From positions 67,752-131,751 of the forward strand of contig NZ_LMMR01000004.1 of NCBI RefSeq assembly GCF_001422325.1: a stretch of 64,000 nucleotides of DNA, given 5' to 3'. Under the pieces are notes generated by a model, which was given only the letters and a program-made list of their open reading frames with translations, had not been told where the DNA came from and ran no database searches. Below, one piece after another: positions 33,587 to 42,504 of this stretch (position 1 is its first letter; every line of letters starts with the position of its first letter). Source of the stretch: Leifsonia sp. Leaf264. Lineage in GTDB: Bacteria > Actinomycetota > Actinomycetes > Actinomycetales > Microbacteriaceae. Both the position numbers and the translations under genes were made by a program.

Positions 33587-35553
33587 GAGTCCATTCTGAG
33601 GGGCGTGACGCTCACCTGAAGCGAACGACTCATCTCGATCTGCCAGCGCCTCGGTCCCGCCGGCGCGTTGCCACCGGTGATGATGAACCGGTGGACGTCT
33701 CCCGGAAGGTCCACGGTGACGGTCGCGCGTCCGCGCGAGGTCGCGACGGATGCCGGCACGGTGCCCTCGCGCGGGCCCTCGGAGCGGCCCAGCGCGACTC
33801 CGGCCGTCCTCCTGGCGCGCCCGGCCACACGCCCGACGATGCCCCGAAGCGGGCGCACGTCGAGCGTCGTCTCGGTCGTGCCGTCACCGTGGAGGTGGGC
33901 GCCGCCCAGCTCGAGGCTGAGTTCCACGCGGTCCTCGCGCCGGCGAGCCGAGACGGCGACGAGCTCGATGACGTCCGACCCGAGCACGGCCCCCGCCGGT
34001 CCGATCGCTACGCTGAGGAAGCCGTCGGCGTTCACGTACGGGATGACGGAACGACCGTTCACGATGGCGGGCTGCAGTGCGGAGGAGTCGGCGGCGGCCA
34101 GCCTGGCCTGTTGGCTGGATCCGGCCAGGGTGGCTCGGACGTTGAGGTCCCAGAGCCCGTCGACCAGAGGCGAACCGAACACGGCGCGGTCGACGTCGAG
34201 GGTGGCCGTGCCCGATACGTCGAAGACCGCATCCGCTCGATCGATCGCGACAGCCGATGTCGATGGCAGCATCCAGGTCACCCGAGATGAGCGCGAGCGG
34301 ATGCCGACCTCCGACCTCGCCCCCTCGATCTCGGCCGTGACGTCGAGGAGGTCGGGGCCGGCGGCCGCGGCCAGGGAGGGGGAGAGCCTCTTCAGCAGGC
34401 GGCCGCCATCAGCCGCGAGAGCGTGGCGCCTGCCGGATCCGGAGCGCCACGCCGTGTCGACGTCGATGCGCAGGACGCCATCGCTCCACGCCGCCGACGT
34501 CAGGCGACCTGCGCCGGGCACGGCCCTGTCCTCATCGCAGGCGAGGAGGAGTCCCGGGAGATCGCCGGCACGCAGGAGTCTGGCCCTGATCTGCTGGGAG
34601 CGCGTGAGTGAGGCGTCGAACCGCGTCGGCAGGTGGTTCTCGACCAGAGTCCGGGCGCGGTCGAGGATGAAGCGTTTCTCGACATCGTCGCGTTCGAGGA
34701 ATGCCGCGTTGAATGATGCGAGAACCCGAGCGCGGTACTGGTGCAGCAGCAGCTGGTCGCGTTCGGCGGGCTTCTCGGCGAGGTCCGTCGTGATGGCCGA
34801 CAGAACCTCGTCGAGCCAGTTCCACCAGTCCGCGTTCTTGCGAAGGAAGGTCGTCGACCCGCTGCCCGGGTGGGTCACCCAGTGATAGTACGGCGTGCTG
34901 GCCAGCGTCGCCACCCTCTCGGCGTGCCGTGCGACGAGCACGTTGAAGAAGATGTCCTCCCAGAGCACCCGGCCGCCCTCGCGGAACCTGATGTCGTGCT
35001 CGCGCAGGAAGGCCGACCGGTAGAGCTTGTGGGGATTCGTCGGGGTGAGCGGATGCTGGTCGGCTCGTCCGATCGACTGCGGCAGGTCGCGCCTGTAGGT
35101 GTCGATGGCCCACTCGGCATCGTGGGTGCGCGCCTCCTTGCCGTTGACGACGTCGGCGTCGTTGGCGCTGCCGTAGGCGTGGGCTGCACGCAATGCGTCC
35201 GGGTACAACAGATCGTCGTGATCCATGAAGGCGGTGTACTCGCCCCGGGCCAGATCGGCGCCGATGTTGCGGGGCCGGCAGGGCCATCCCGAGTTCTCGA
35301 TGCGCTCGAGCCGGTAGTTCGGTCGCGTCGACGCGATGGCGGTGAGGCGCTGCCAGGTCGTCTCGTCGGGGGACCCGTCGTCGACGATGACGACCTCGAA
35401 CTCGGCTTGCGGCAGAGACTGGGCGTCGAGGGACGCGACGAGTGCATCGAGTGCCTCGGTCGGCTTGTAGGTCGGGATGACGACGCTGACCTTGATAGGG
35501 ACGTGGCCGGGTGCGGCCGCCTGCTCGAGCGCCGTCGTCGGGCCTTCAGTCAT
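33583..35553 (-). CDS. GT2 glycosyltransferase with long C-terminal accessory region (paralog of the 32057 gene)
   Basis: A 656-residue protein whose N-terminal GT-A domain closely matches its downstream neighbour: VSVVIPTYKPTEALDALVASLDAQ, VDDGSPDET, ENSGWPCRPRNIGADLARGE, MDHDDLLYP and VLWEDIFFN. The tail is about 150 residues longer and beta-rich, with an Arg-rich stretch near residue 575. The pair probably arose by tandem duplication and then diverged in acceptor-binding regions. ATG 35553 overlaps the cytidylyltransferase stop by 8 bp. Its place directly after CDP-polyol-type genes suggests decoration of a teichoic-acid-like chain. Confidence 0.8.
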   Translation of the reverse strand: MTEGPTTALEQAAAPGHVPIKVSVVIPTYKPTEALDALVASLDAQSLPQAEFEVVIVDDGSPDETTWQRLTAIASTRPNYRLERIENSGWPCRPRNIGADLARGEYTAFMDHDDLLYPDALRAAHAYGSANDADVVNGKEARTHDAEWAIDTYRRDLPQSIGRADQHPLTPTNPHKLYRSAFLREHDIRFREGGRVLWEDIFFNVLVARHAERVATLASTPYYHWVTHPGSGSTTFLRKNADWWNWLDEVLSAITTDLAEKPAERDQLLLHQYRARVLASFNAAFLERDDVEKRFILDRARTLVENHLPTRFDASLTRSQQIRARLLRAGDLPGLLLACDEDRAVPGAGRLTSAAWSDGVLRIDVDTAWRSGSGRRHALAADGGRLLKRLSPSLAAAAGPDLLDVTAEIEGARSEVGIRSRSSRVTWMLPSTSAVAIDRADAVFDVSGTATLDVDRAVFGSPLVDGLWDLNVRATLAGSSQQARLAAADSSALQPAIVNGRSVIPYVNADGFLSVAIGPAGAVLGSDVIELVAVSARRREDRVELSLELGGAHLHGDGTTETTLDVRPLRGIVGRVAGRARRTAGVALGRSEGPREGTVPASVATSRGRATVTVDLPGDVHRFIITGGNAPAGPRRWQIEMSRSLQVSVTPLRMDS

Positions 35554-36241
35554 CTTCTTCGAGGAGGTTGGCGGCGATGAGGCGAGCGGTGCCTAGGTCC
35601 TGCGGGGTCGTGATCTTGATGTTGTTCACATGTCCCGGCACGATCTTGACCCTGTGGGAGCAGAACTCGGCGACCAGGTCGGCGTCGTCGCTCACCCGTG
35701 CGTAGGCCCCAGCTATGGCCGTGTCGTAGGCGGTGGCCAGGAGGTCGCGCCGGAAGCCCTGGGGGGTCTGTCCGAGCCAGGAGTGCGATCGGTCGAGCGA
35801 GCCCTCGACGAAGCCGTCGTCGCCGATGAGCTTGACCTGTACAGTGCTCGGCAGCCCGAGCATGGCGGCACCGTGCTCGACCGCCGCGGCCGAGACCCTG
35901 TCGATGAGGTCGGGGGTCACGAAGGGCCTGACTCCGTCGTGTACCAGGATGAGGTCGCCGCTGGTCGCGTCGAGGCCGTTCTTCGCGGACAGATGGCGTT
36001 CGGTGCTGCCGACGACGATGGTGACATCGATACCGGCCTCCTCGAGGATGCGCCGGTACGTGGCCTCGTGGTCGGCGCTGACAGTGACGATGATCTCGTC
36101 GACGAGCGGGATGTCGAAGCAGCGCACGGTCTTCTCGAGAACCGTCATGCCGTCGATGGTGACGAGCAGCTTGTTTCCGCCGAAGCGGGTGCCCTTGCCG
36201 GCACAGGTGATGATGGCCGAGACGCGATACCTGTCGAACAT
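35546..36241 (-). CDS. IspD/TarI-family cytidylyltransferase
   Basis: A 231-residue nucleotidyltransferase with the CTP-binding N-terminal loop variant CAGKGTRFGGNKLL, metal/phosphate segment VHDGVRPFV and QTPQGFR. The family includes IspD (methylerythritol) and TarI (ribitol-5-phosphate). Location in a glycan operon beside a reductase/epimerase-like gene and glycosyltransferases argues for a CDP-activated polyol or sugar rather than isoprenoid synthesis. It is 7 bp downstream of the 36249 gene stop and overlaps the next GT2 gene by 8 bp. A second IspD-type domain is at 59596-60984. Confidence 0.82.
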   Translation of the reverse strand: MFDRYRVSAIITCAGKGTRFGGNKLLVTIDGMTVLEKTVRCFDIPLVDEIIVTVSADHEATYRRILEEAGIDVTIVVGSTERHLSAKNGLDATSGDLILVHDGVRPFVTPDLIDRVSAAAVEHGAAMLGLPSTVQVKLIGDDGFVEGSLDRSHSWLGQTPQGFRRDLLATAYDTAIAGAYARVSDDADLVAEFCSHRVKIVPGHVNNIKITTPQDLGTARLIAANLLEEDD

Positions 36242-36248
36242 GCCGGCC

Positions 36249-37040
36249 TCAGCGATCCGCGACCGCAGTGCTGCGGGTGAACTCGGAGATGGCGGCGATG
36301 ACCTGCTCCTTCGAGGCGAGGTGGGGACCCGAGGCGCCGAAGAGGTCGGCGTGCTCCGTGGTCATGGACCTGGTGTACATCTGCGCGAACGGGTCGACGG
36401 GGCCGGGAGGGTTGTTGCCCGTGATGTCGCGGCCGAACACGGTGCGGGCGACCTCGGCGTTGCGGAGCGGCTCCGTCGCGAAGTTCATCGATGACAGTCC
36501 GGCGTCGAGGCAGACGGTGATGTCGTTCCAGAGCCGGCGCACGTCGTAGTACTGGAACTCGGTGTCCGGGCGGATGTACTCGACCCTGTAGTCGTTGGCC
36601 AGATCGTAGATGAGGCCCTTCTTGAGGGCATCGCCGTAGAGCTGGGGGAGTCGTACGACGAGGGTGTCGAAGGCGGCGCTGAGGCGCCTCTCCTGGTGCA
36701 GCCGGTTCTGGCCGTAGGGCGTGAGGTCGTCGTCCGAGAGCGGCGTGGACTCGTTCGGCGCGCCGCCGGCCGGGTAGACGCAGACTGTGGAGACGAGAAC
36801 GAGCTTGCCGATGCGCGCAGTCTCCAGGTGGTCACCGAGGGCGTCGACCTCGGCGAGGTCGCCGGCCTGATCCCGATTGATCCGGAACGAATCGGCCCGA
36901 TTGCCCGCTGTCACCACCAGGTCGTACTCACGTCCGGCGATGTCGGCGATGTTGCTCGAGTTGTAGAGCGCATCGAACGGGAAGCGGGAGGCGAGATTCG
37001 AGCCGACGAACCCCGTCCAGCCGATCAGGGCAGTCTTCAT
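36249..37040 (-). CDS. NAD-dependent epimerase/dehydratase-like protein with altered catalytic motif
   Basis: A 263-residue extended-SDR protein with nucleotide loop GWTGFVGSNL (GxxGxxG) and STVCVYP in the catalytic serine region. The catalytic Tyr segment reads YGQNR, so the Lys of YxxxK is replaced by Arg. The rest of the fold (VVRLPQLYG, YDVRRLWNDI) is preserved. It may act on the nucleotide-sugar or polyol substrate used by the following cytidylyltransferase, or have lost dehydrogenase activity. It heads a five-gene-scale minus-strand operon (37040 down to 32057). GAAGGA at 37049-37054 and a TAGAAT -10 at 37073 support ATG 37040. Confidence 0.72.
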   Translation of the reverse strand: MKTALIGWTGFVGSNLASRFPFDALYNSSNIADIAGREYDLVVTAGNRADSFRINRDQAGDLAEVDALGDHLETARIGKLVLVSTVCVYPAGGAPNESTPLSDDDLTPYGQNRLHQERRLSAAFDTLVVRLPQLYGDALKKGLIYDLANDYRVEYIRPDTEFQYYDVRRLWNDITVCLDAGLSSMNFATEPLRNAEVARTVFGRDITGNNPPGPVDPFAQMYTRSMTTEHADLFGASGPHLASKEQVIAAISEFTRSTAVADR

Positions 37041-37072
37041 CTGGCGCGTCCTTCGTCGTGGCGGTCGGTTCG

Positions 37073-37078
37073 ATTCTA
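37073..37078 (-). promoter_or_regulatory. Predicted -10 (TAGAAT) of the 37040-32057 operon
   Basis: TAGAAT on the minus strand is followed by a 32-nt leader containing GAAGGA 8 nt before ATG 37040. This is a conventional leader. Confidence 0.45.
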
Positions 37079-37110
37079 AGCGGGGGCCACCTGAGCATCA
37101 GCGGGGAGCG

Positions 37111-37956
37111 TCAGCTGAGGGCGCCCTCGTCGACGGCCGCCTGCAGAGCCTCGCGCCACGGGCGCATCGGCTCCAGACCGGCACGGGCCCAGCCATCGTG
37201 TCCGAGCACCGAGTACGCTGGCCGCGGGGCGGGACGCACGAACTGCGAGCTGTCGGTGGGGTGGATGCGCTCGGGGTCGAGGCCCGCACTGGCGAGCACG
37301 GCACGGGCGAAACCGAACCAGGTCGTCGAGCCGGAGTTGGTGCCGTGATAGACGCCGGCCGGGGCGTCGGCGTCGAGCAGGCGCACGATCTGGCGCGCCA
37401 GGTCACCGGTCCAGGTCGGCTGCCCGGTCTGGTCGTCCACGACGGTCCAGGACGGCTTGGAGCTGGCGAGCGCGAGCATGGTCCTGGCGAAGTTGCCGCC
37501 GCCTGCGCCGTAGAGCCACGCCGTGCGCACGATGTAGTGACGCGGATTCGCCGCGGCGACGGCGATCTCGCCGGCGGCCTTGGTGCGGCCGTAGGCGGAG
37601 ACCGGATTGAGCGGAGAGTCCTCGGGGTACGGGGTGGTGGCTCGCCCGTCGAACACGTAGTCCGTCGAGATCTGGACCATGGTGGCCCCGTTCTCGGCCG
37701 CCGCGACAGCGAGGTTCTCTGCTCCGAGCGCGTTGACCGAATTCGCGGCATCCTCATCGGACTCGGCGTCGTCCACCCGCGTGTACGCGGCCGCGTTGAT
37801 GACGACGTCGTGGCCGGCGACGGCCGCGCGCACGGCCTCGAGGTCCGTGACGTCGAGATCGGTCCGCCCGAGGGCGGTCACCTCGCGGCCCGAGAGGGCG
37901 CTCTGCAGGTCCTGGCCGAGCATGCCGGAGGCGCCCGCGATGAGGTAGGAGGTCAC
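37111..37956 (-). CDS. rmlD: dTDP-4-dehydrorhamnose reductase
   Basis: A 281-residue extended-SDR enzyme, the last step to dTDP-L-rhamnose using NADPH. Motifs are GASGMLGQDL, INAAAYTRVDDAESD, STDYVFDG and YGRTKAAGE with the catalytic YxxxK. GTG 37956 gives the family N-terminus; an in-frame extension to 38025 would run into rmlB. It is separated from the rmlB stop by only 8 bp, so rmlB-rmlD form one unit. Rhamnose is used in linkage units and side chains of actinobacterial wall polysaccharides. Confidence 0.93.
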   Translation of the reverse strand: MTSYLIAGASGMLGQDLQSALSGREVTALGRTDLDVTDLEAVRAAVAGHDVVINAAAYTRVDDAESDEDAANSVNALGAENLAVAAAENGATMVQISTDYVFDGRATTPYPEDSPLNPVSAYGRTKAAGEIAVAAANPRHYIVRTAWLYGAGGGNFARTMLALASSKPSWTVVDDQTGQPTWTGDLARQIVRLLDADAPAGVYHGTNSGSTTWFGFARAVLASAGLDPERIHPTDSSQFVRPAPRPAYSVLGHDGWARAGLEPMRPWREALQAAVDEGALS

Positions 37957-37964
37957 CGCGGGTC

Positions 37965-38951
37965 TCAGCTCAGGGCCGCGCGGGCCTTGAGCGGCTCCCA
38001 CCAGGAACGGTTGTCGCGGTACCACTGCACGACATCGGCCAGGCCCTGCTCGAAGGGCACCAGCGGCTCGTAGCCGAGCTCGGCGCGGATCTTCGAGATG
38101 TCCACCGAGTAGCGCAGGTCGTGGCCGAGACGGTCGGCGACGCGGTCGACGTACGACCAGTCCTTGCCGGTCGCGTCGAGCAGCAGCTGGGTGAGCTCCT
38201 TGTTCGTGAGCTCGGTTCCGCCGCCGATGTTGTAGATCTCGCCGGCCCGACCGTTCACGAGCACCATGGCGATGCCTCGGGTGTGGTCGTCGACGTGGAG
38301 CCAGTCGCGGATGTTGTTGCCCTCTCCGTAGAGGGGCACGTGCTTGTCGTCAATCAGGTTCGTGACGAAGAGGGGGATGACCTTCTCGGGGAAGTGGAAC
38401 GGCCCGTAGTTGTTCGAGCAGCGGGTGATCGACACGTTCAGGCCGTGGGTGCGGTGGTAGGAACGCGCCAACAGGTCGCTGCCCGCCTTCGACGCCGAAT
38501 ACGGGGAGTTGGGCTCGAGGGCGCGCTCCTCGTCCCATGAGCCCTCGGCGATCGAGCCGTACACCTCGTCGGTGGAGACGTGCACGAAACGGGGCAGCTT
38601 GTTGCGCAGGGCGGCGTCGAGCAGCTGCTGCGTGCCGAGCACGTTCGTCTCGACGAAGATGCTCGCATCCCGAACCGAGCGGTCCACGTGGCTCTCGGCG
38701 GCGAAGTGCACGACTGCATCCAGCCCGGGGAAGAGCTCATCGAGGAGCGCGCCGTCGCGGATGTCCCCCTTCACGAAGGTGTAGCGCGGGGACTCCGCCA
38801 CTGAGGCGAGGTTCTCGAGGTTCCCGGAGTACGTGAGCGCGTCCAGGACGACCACCTCGGCTCCTTCGAGTCCGGGATAGGCGTCCTCGAGGGTGCGACG
38901 CACGAAGTTGGAGCCGATGAACCCGGCGCCGCCGGTTACGAGGATCTTCAT
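37965..38951 (-). CDS. rmlB: dTDP-glucose 4,6-dehydratase
   Basis: A 328-residue enzyme converting dTDP-glucose to dTDP-4-keto-6-deoxyglucose. NAD loop VTGGAGFIGSNFVRR, HFAAESHVDRS, STDEVYGS (catalytic D-E pair after T) and YSASKAGSD (YxxxK) are all present, and the length is normal. It starts at ATG 38951, with TAGAAT about 36 nt upstream. It is divergent from a methyltransferase gene; rmlC and rmlA are beyond it on the other strand, so the rhamnose pathway is split into two divergent pairs. Confidence 0.95.
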   Translation of the reverse strand: MKILVTGGAGFIGSNFVRRTLEDAYPGLEGAEVVVLDALTYSGNLENLASVAESPRYTFVKGDIRDGALLDELFPGLDAVVHFAAESHVDRSVRDASIFVETNVLGTQQLLDAALRNKLPRFVHVSTDEVYGSIAEGSWDEERALEPNSPYSASKAGSDLLARSYHRTHGLNVSITRCSNNYGPFHFPEKVIPLFVTNLIDDKHVPLYGEGNNIRDWLHVDDHTRGIAMVLVNGRAGEIYNIGGGTELTNKELTQLLLDATGKDWSYVDRVADRLGHDLRYSVDISKIRAELGYEPLVPFEQGLADVVQWYRDNRSWWEPLKARAALS

Positions 38952-38987
38952 GGGAGAGGGGTGTCCGTTCGTTTGATTGCCTCGAGG

Positions 38988-38993
38988 ATTCTA
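38988..38993 (-). promoter_or_regulatory. Predicted -10 (TAGAAT) of rmlBD
   Basis: TAGAAT lies about 36 nt before ATG 38951. It is the same hexamer as used by the neighbouring 37040 operon. Confidence 0.4.
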
Positions 38994-39109
38994 TCGTCTG
39001 GCGCCGCGACCCGCCCTCAGCGGCCTCACTCCGGCGCACGGGATTCTCCTACGATGGTCCCGGGCGACAGCCGTCGCTCGATCGTCTGGTCCAGCTGATG
39101 GAGGCTCGT

Positions 39110-39970
39110 ATGACCGGTATCGAACCGAGTGCCCGGCAGGCATGGCTCGACGAGACGAGCTACTGGACGCCGAAGTGGCTGGTCCCGTCGGCCTGGCACG
39201 AGCACTCGCCGTTCGCGTTCTGGCTCATCAACGCCCTGCGTCCGCAGACGATCGTCGAACTCGGCACCCACAACGGCTTCTCCTTCTTCGTGTTCTGCGA
39301 GGCGCTCAAGCGACTCGGCCTCCGCGCCGAGGTGAACGCGCTCGACACCTGGGAAGGCGACGAGCACGCCGGGCGCTACGACGAGAGCGTCTTCGAGTCG
39401 GTGACGCGGATCAGCACGGAGGACTACCCCGAGCTGGCCGTCATGAAGCGCGGCTACTTCGACGACTTCGTCGACGGCACTCCTGACGGGAGCGTCGACC
39501 TCCTGCACATCGACGGTCGACACCGTCTGGAGGATGTCTGGCACGACTTCAACTCGTGGCTGCCGAAGGTCTCCGACCGCGGCGTCGTCATCTTCCACGA
39601 CACCGCCGAGCACAAGAAGGACTTCGGCGTCTGGCAGTTCTGGGCGGAGGTGAGCCGCGACTACCCGTCGTTCCAGTTCGTGCACGGACACGGGCTCGGC
39701 GTGCTCGCCGTCGGCACCGAGGTCCCGAGCGCGATCACCGAGTTCATCGCTGCGGCGAACGCCGACCCCGACAGGGTGCGCGCGACCTATCACGAACTCG
39801 GCGCGCGGGTGAGTGCCACGGCCGCCGTCCAGCGCAGGCTGGCCACGACGACGCAGGAACGCGACAGGGCACGCCGCGAGGTCGATGACCTGCGCACGAG
39901 CACGAGCTGGAGGTTCACGGCCCCGATGCGGGCCGTCACCTCGAAGCTGCGCCGGGCGCCGAAGCCGTGA
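39110..39970 (+). CDS. Class I SAM-dependent methyltransferase with C-terminal coiled coil
   Basis: A 286-residue Methyltransf_24-like protein. The SAM loop is VELGTHNGFSFFVFCEAL, with ALDTWEGDEHAG, LLHIDGRHRLEDVWHDF and VVIFHDT following as in sugar- or polysaccharide-modifying methyltransferases. The last 50 residues form a coiled coil (RDRARREVDDLRTS) ending in TSWRFTAPMRAV. That tail is a pattern I know from the ends of many cell-surface glycosyltransferases and methyltransferases. ATG 39110 has GGAGG at 39100-39104. Acceptor unknown. Confidence 0.78.
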   Translation: MTGIEPSARQAWLDETSYWTPKWLVPSAWHEHSPFAFWLINALRPQTIVELGTHNGFSFFVFCEALKRLGLRAEVNALDTWEGDEHAGRYDESVFESVTRISTEDYPELAVMKRGYFDDFVDGTPDGSVDLLHIDGRHRLEDVWHDFNSWLPKVSDRGVVIFHDTAEHKKDFGVWQFWAEVSRDYPSFQFVHGHGLGVLAVGTEVPSAITEFIAAANADPDRVRATYHELGARVSATAAVQRRLATTTQERDRARREVDDLRTSTSWRFTAPMRAVTSKLRRAPKP

Positions 39971-39984
39971 TGTCCCCGATTGAC

Positions 39985-39990
39985 TAGACT
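39985..39990 (+). promoter_or_regulatory. Predicted -10 (TAGACT) of rmlCA, leaderless
   Basis: TAGACT ends 6 nt before GTG 39997. There is no ribosome binding site between them. Confidence 0.5.
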
Positions 39991-39996
39991 TCTCGG

Positions 39997-40605
39997 GTGC
40001 AGATCCGAGAACTGAAGATCCCCGACAGCTACGAGATCACCCCGAAGCAGTTCGGGGACGACCGCGGGGTCTTCCTCGAGTGGTACCGGTTCGACCGTCT
40101 CGAGGAGACCATCGGACACCCGCTCTCTCTCGCTCAGGCGAACACCTCGGTCTCGAAGCGCGGCGTCGTGCGAGGCATCCACTTCGCCGACGTCCCACCG
40201 AGCCAGGCGAAGTACGTCACGGCGACCCATGGCTCCGTGATCGACTTCGTCATCGACATCCGCGTGGGCTCCCCGACCTTCGGACAGTGGGATTCCGTGC
40301 TGCTCGACGATGTCGACCGCCGCGCGATCTACATCTCCGAGGGGCTCGGACACTGCTTCGTGGCGCTCAGCGACGACGCCACGGTCAGCTATCTCGTGAC
40401 CTCTCCGTTCAATGCCCCGCGGGAACACGGCATCGACCCCCTCGATCCCGAGGTCGCCCTGGACTTCGGCATCGACCGCGAGGCGCTCCTCCTCTCGCCG
40501 AAGGACACCGATGCCCCGAGCCTCGCCGAGGCGTCGGCATCCGGCCTGCTCCCCACCTGGGATGAAGCGCGGGCCTACTACGACTCACTGAACAAGGGAA
40601 ACTGA
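39997..40605 (+). CDS. rmlC: dTDP-4-dehydrorhamnose 3,5-epimerase
   Basis: A 202-residue cupin epimerase. Motifs are [27 protein letters not shown] (substrate Arg/His region), and the [20 protein letters not shown] core with the catalytic tyrosine area. The product of RmlB is epimerised to dTDP-4-keto-L-rhamnose for RmlD. The length is normal for RmlC (about 180-205). rmlA follows after 4 bp. Confidence 0.93.
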   Translation: MQIRELKIPDSYEITPKQFGDDRGVFLEWYRFDRLEETIGHPLSLAQANTSVSKRGVVRGIHFADVPPSQAKYVTATHGSVIDFVIDIRVGSPTFGQWDSVLLDDVDRRAIYISEGLGHCFVALSDDATVSYLVTSPFNAPREHGIDPLDPEVALDFGIDREALLLSPKDTDAPSLAEASASGLLPTWDEARAYYDSLNKGN

Positions 40606-40609
40606 CACG

Positions 40610-41476
40610 ATGCGCGGCATCATCCTCGCCGGGGGATCCGGCACCCGACTGTGGCCCATCACCAAGGGCATCTCGAAGCAGCTCATGCCCATCTTCGACA
40701 AGCCGATGATCTACTACCCGCTGTCCACGCTCATGATGGCCGGCATCAACGAGGTGCTGATCATCACCACGCCCGAGTACAACGCCCAGTTCAAGGCCCT
40801 GCTCGGCGACGGCACGAGCCTCGGAATGACCATCGAGTACGCCGTCCAGCCGTCACCCGACGGGCTGGCGCAGGCCTTCATCATCGGCGAGGAGTTCATC
40901 GGGGACGAGTCCGTGGCGCTGGTGCTCGGTGACAACATCTTCCACGGCGCCGGCCTGGGAACCGCACTGCAGGCCAACACCGACATCGACGGCGCCCGCA
41001 TCTTCGCGTACCACGTCGCCGATCCGACGGCCTACGGCGTGGTCGAGTTCGACGAGGACTTCTCCGCGCTCTCCATCGAGGAGAAGCCCGCCGCCCCGAA
41101 GAGCAACTACGCGGTACCCGGCCTCTACTTCTACGACAACGACATCGTCGGCATCGCCAAGACGATCGAGCCGAGCCCTCGTGGCGAGCTGGAGATCAGC
41201 ACCGTCAACGAACGCTACCTGCAGCTGGGCAGGCTCAGCGTGCAGGTTCTCGACCGCGGGACGGCCTGGCTCGACACGGGGACATTCGAGTCGATGATGC
41301 AGGCGAGCGACTACGTGCGCGTCATCGAGGAGCGACAGGGCTTCAAGATCGGCTGCATCGAGGAGATCGCCTGGCGCGCCGGGTGGATCGACGACGAGCA
41401 GCTCGCCGAGCTGGCGGCACCCCTCGTCAAGAGCGGCTACGGCGCCTACCTGCAGCGGCTGCTCGCCGATCGCTGA
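40610..41476 (+). CDS. rmlA: Glucose-1-phosphate thymidylyltransferase
   Basis: A 288-residue nucleotidyltransferase joining glucose-1-phosphate and dTTP to dTDP-glucose. The signature [16 protein letters not shown] and [35 protein letters not shown] and [20 protein letters not shown] are complete. It is co-transcribed with rmlC. Convergent with the SDR gene at 41545. Confidence 0.96.
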   Translation: MRGIILAGGSGTRLWPITKGISKQLMPIFDKPMIYYPLSTLMMAGINEVLIITTPEYNAQFKALLGDGTSLGMTIEYAVQPSPDGLAQAFIIGEEFIGDESVALVLGDNIFHGAGLGTALQANTDIDGARIFAYHVADPTAYGVVEFDEDFSALSIEEKPAAPKSNYAVPGLYFYDNDIVGIAKTIEPSPRGELEISTVNERYLQLGRLSVQVLDRGTAWLDTGTFESMMQASDYVRVIEERQGFKIGCIEEIAWRAGWIDDEQLAELAAPLVKSGYGAYLQRLLADR

Positions 41477-41544
41477 CCGACGGATCCGCGTCCGCGAGTC
41501 TCTGAACGACCCGATAGCCGACCGACCGCGTGACGGGCGGCGGA

Positions 41545-42504
41545 TCAGCGGGCTGCCTGCATCCCGAGCTTCAGATCCTCGATCGTCGCGTGGATCCCGG
41601 CGGGCAGCGGCATCAGCGATCTGACGTCGAGATCGGGCCAGACCACGCTGCGTACGCGCAGGTCGTGGGCCTGCAGCGCCGAGGCGGCGTTGGAGCCCAG
41701 CATGGCGTGCGGCTTGCCCTTGGAGATCAGGCGGAAGTAGCCGAGCAGGTCGGCGATGGTCACGGACTGCCCGGACGCGATGATCTTCGTGGTCACCCCG
41801 GGGGTGGTGGCGAGTCTGGCGACGCAGTCGATCACCAGGTCGGCGCAGTCCAGGACGAAGATGTAGTCGCGCAGGGTGTCGAGCGAGACGTAGATCGACG
41901 CGGGCTGGGGAGTGAGCTGGGCGCGGGCGAGGTGCGAGATCAGCCCCTGCATCTTGTCGAGGCTCTGTCCCGGTCCGTAGAGGTTCGCGATCCGTCCGAT
42001 GAGCACGGGAACGCCGGAGCGCTCGCCGAATCCCCGGACGAGCTCCTCGGCCTCGAGCTTGAAGTGCCCGTACGGAGCCAGGGGCCGCGGGGGAGTGTTC
42101 TCGTCGAATGGCGGATGCTCGGAGCCGCCGTAGACGCCACCGGCCGACGAGGCATAGAACAGCGCGCCGGATCGCGGATCGAGCCCGCGGGAGCCGGCCG
42201 ACTCGAGTTCGCGCAGGGCGACGTCGAGCTGGTGGAGTTCGGCGTCGAGCGCTTCGCGGGGCGAGTTCGTGACGGCGGCGCCGGCCGCCCACACGACGGC
42301 CCACTCGTCGCCTTCCGGGCCGGCGGCCACAGCGGCTGCGAGCCCATCGAGGGTGGAGGCCACGGCAGCCGCGAACGCGGCCGGATCGCTCCAGGGGAGC
42401 GGGCGCGCGTCGGCGACAGACCAGCCCGGCCGAGCCCGCAGGCGCTCGACGACTCCTCGACCGAGAAGTCCCCGGGCGCCGACGACCCAGACGTGTCGGG
42501 TCAC
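41545..42504 (-). CDS. NAD-dependent epimerase/dehydratase (sugar-nucleotide SDR)
   Basis: A 319-residue extended SDR with VVGARGLLGRGVV nucleotide loop, SSAGGVYGG catalytic Ser region and YGHFKLEAE (YxxxK intact). The substrate, a nucleotide sugar, is not identifiable. GTG 42504 overlaps the upstream GT2 TGA by 4 bp (GTGA 42501-42504). A longer frame into the GT2 gene is a shadow. The couple may synthesise and transfer the same sugar. Confidence 0.82.
   Translation of the reverse strand: MTRHVWVVGARGLLGRGVVERLRARPGWSVADARPLPWSDPAAFAAAVASTLDGLAAAVAAGPEGDEWAVVWAAGAAVTNSPREALDAELHQLDVALRELESAGSRGLDPRSGALFYASSAGGVYGGSEHPPFDENTPPRPLAPYGHFKLEAEELVRGFGERSGVPVLIGRIANLYGPGQSLDKMQGLISHLARAQLTPQPASIYVSLDTLRDYIFVLDCADLVIDCVARLATTPGVTTKIIASGQSVTIADLLGYFRLISKGKPHAMLGSNAASALQAHDLRVRSVVWPDLDVRSLMPLPAGIHATIEDLKLGMQAAR

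Noticed and set aside
41477-41546. GATCCGC/GCGGATC inverted repeat between rmlA and the SDR gene
   Set aside because: Arms are only 7 bp with a 50-nt spacer, so chance is likely; not called as a terminator.
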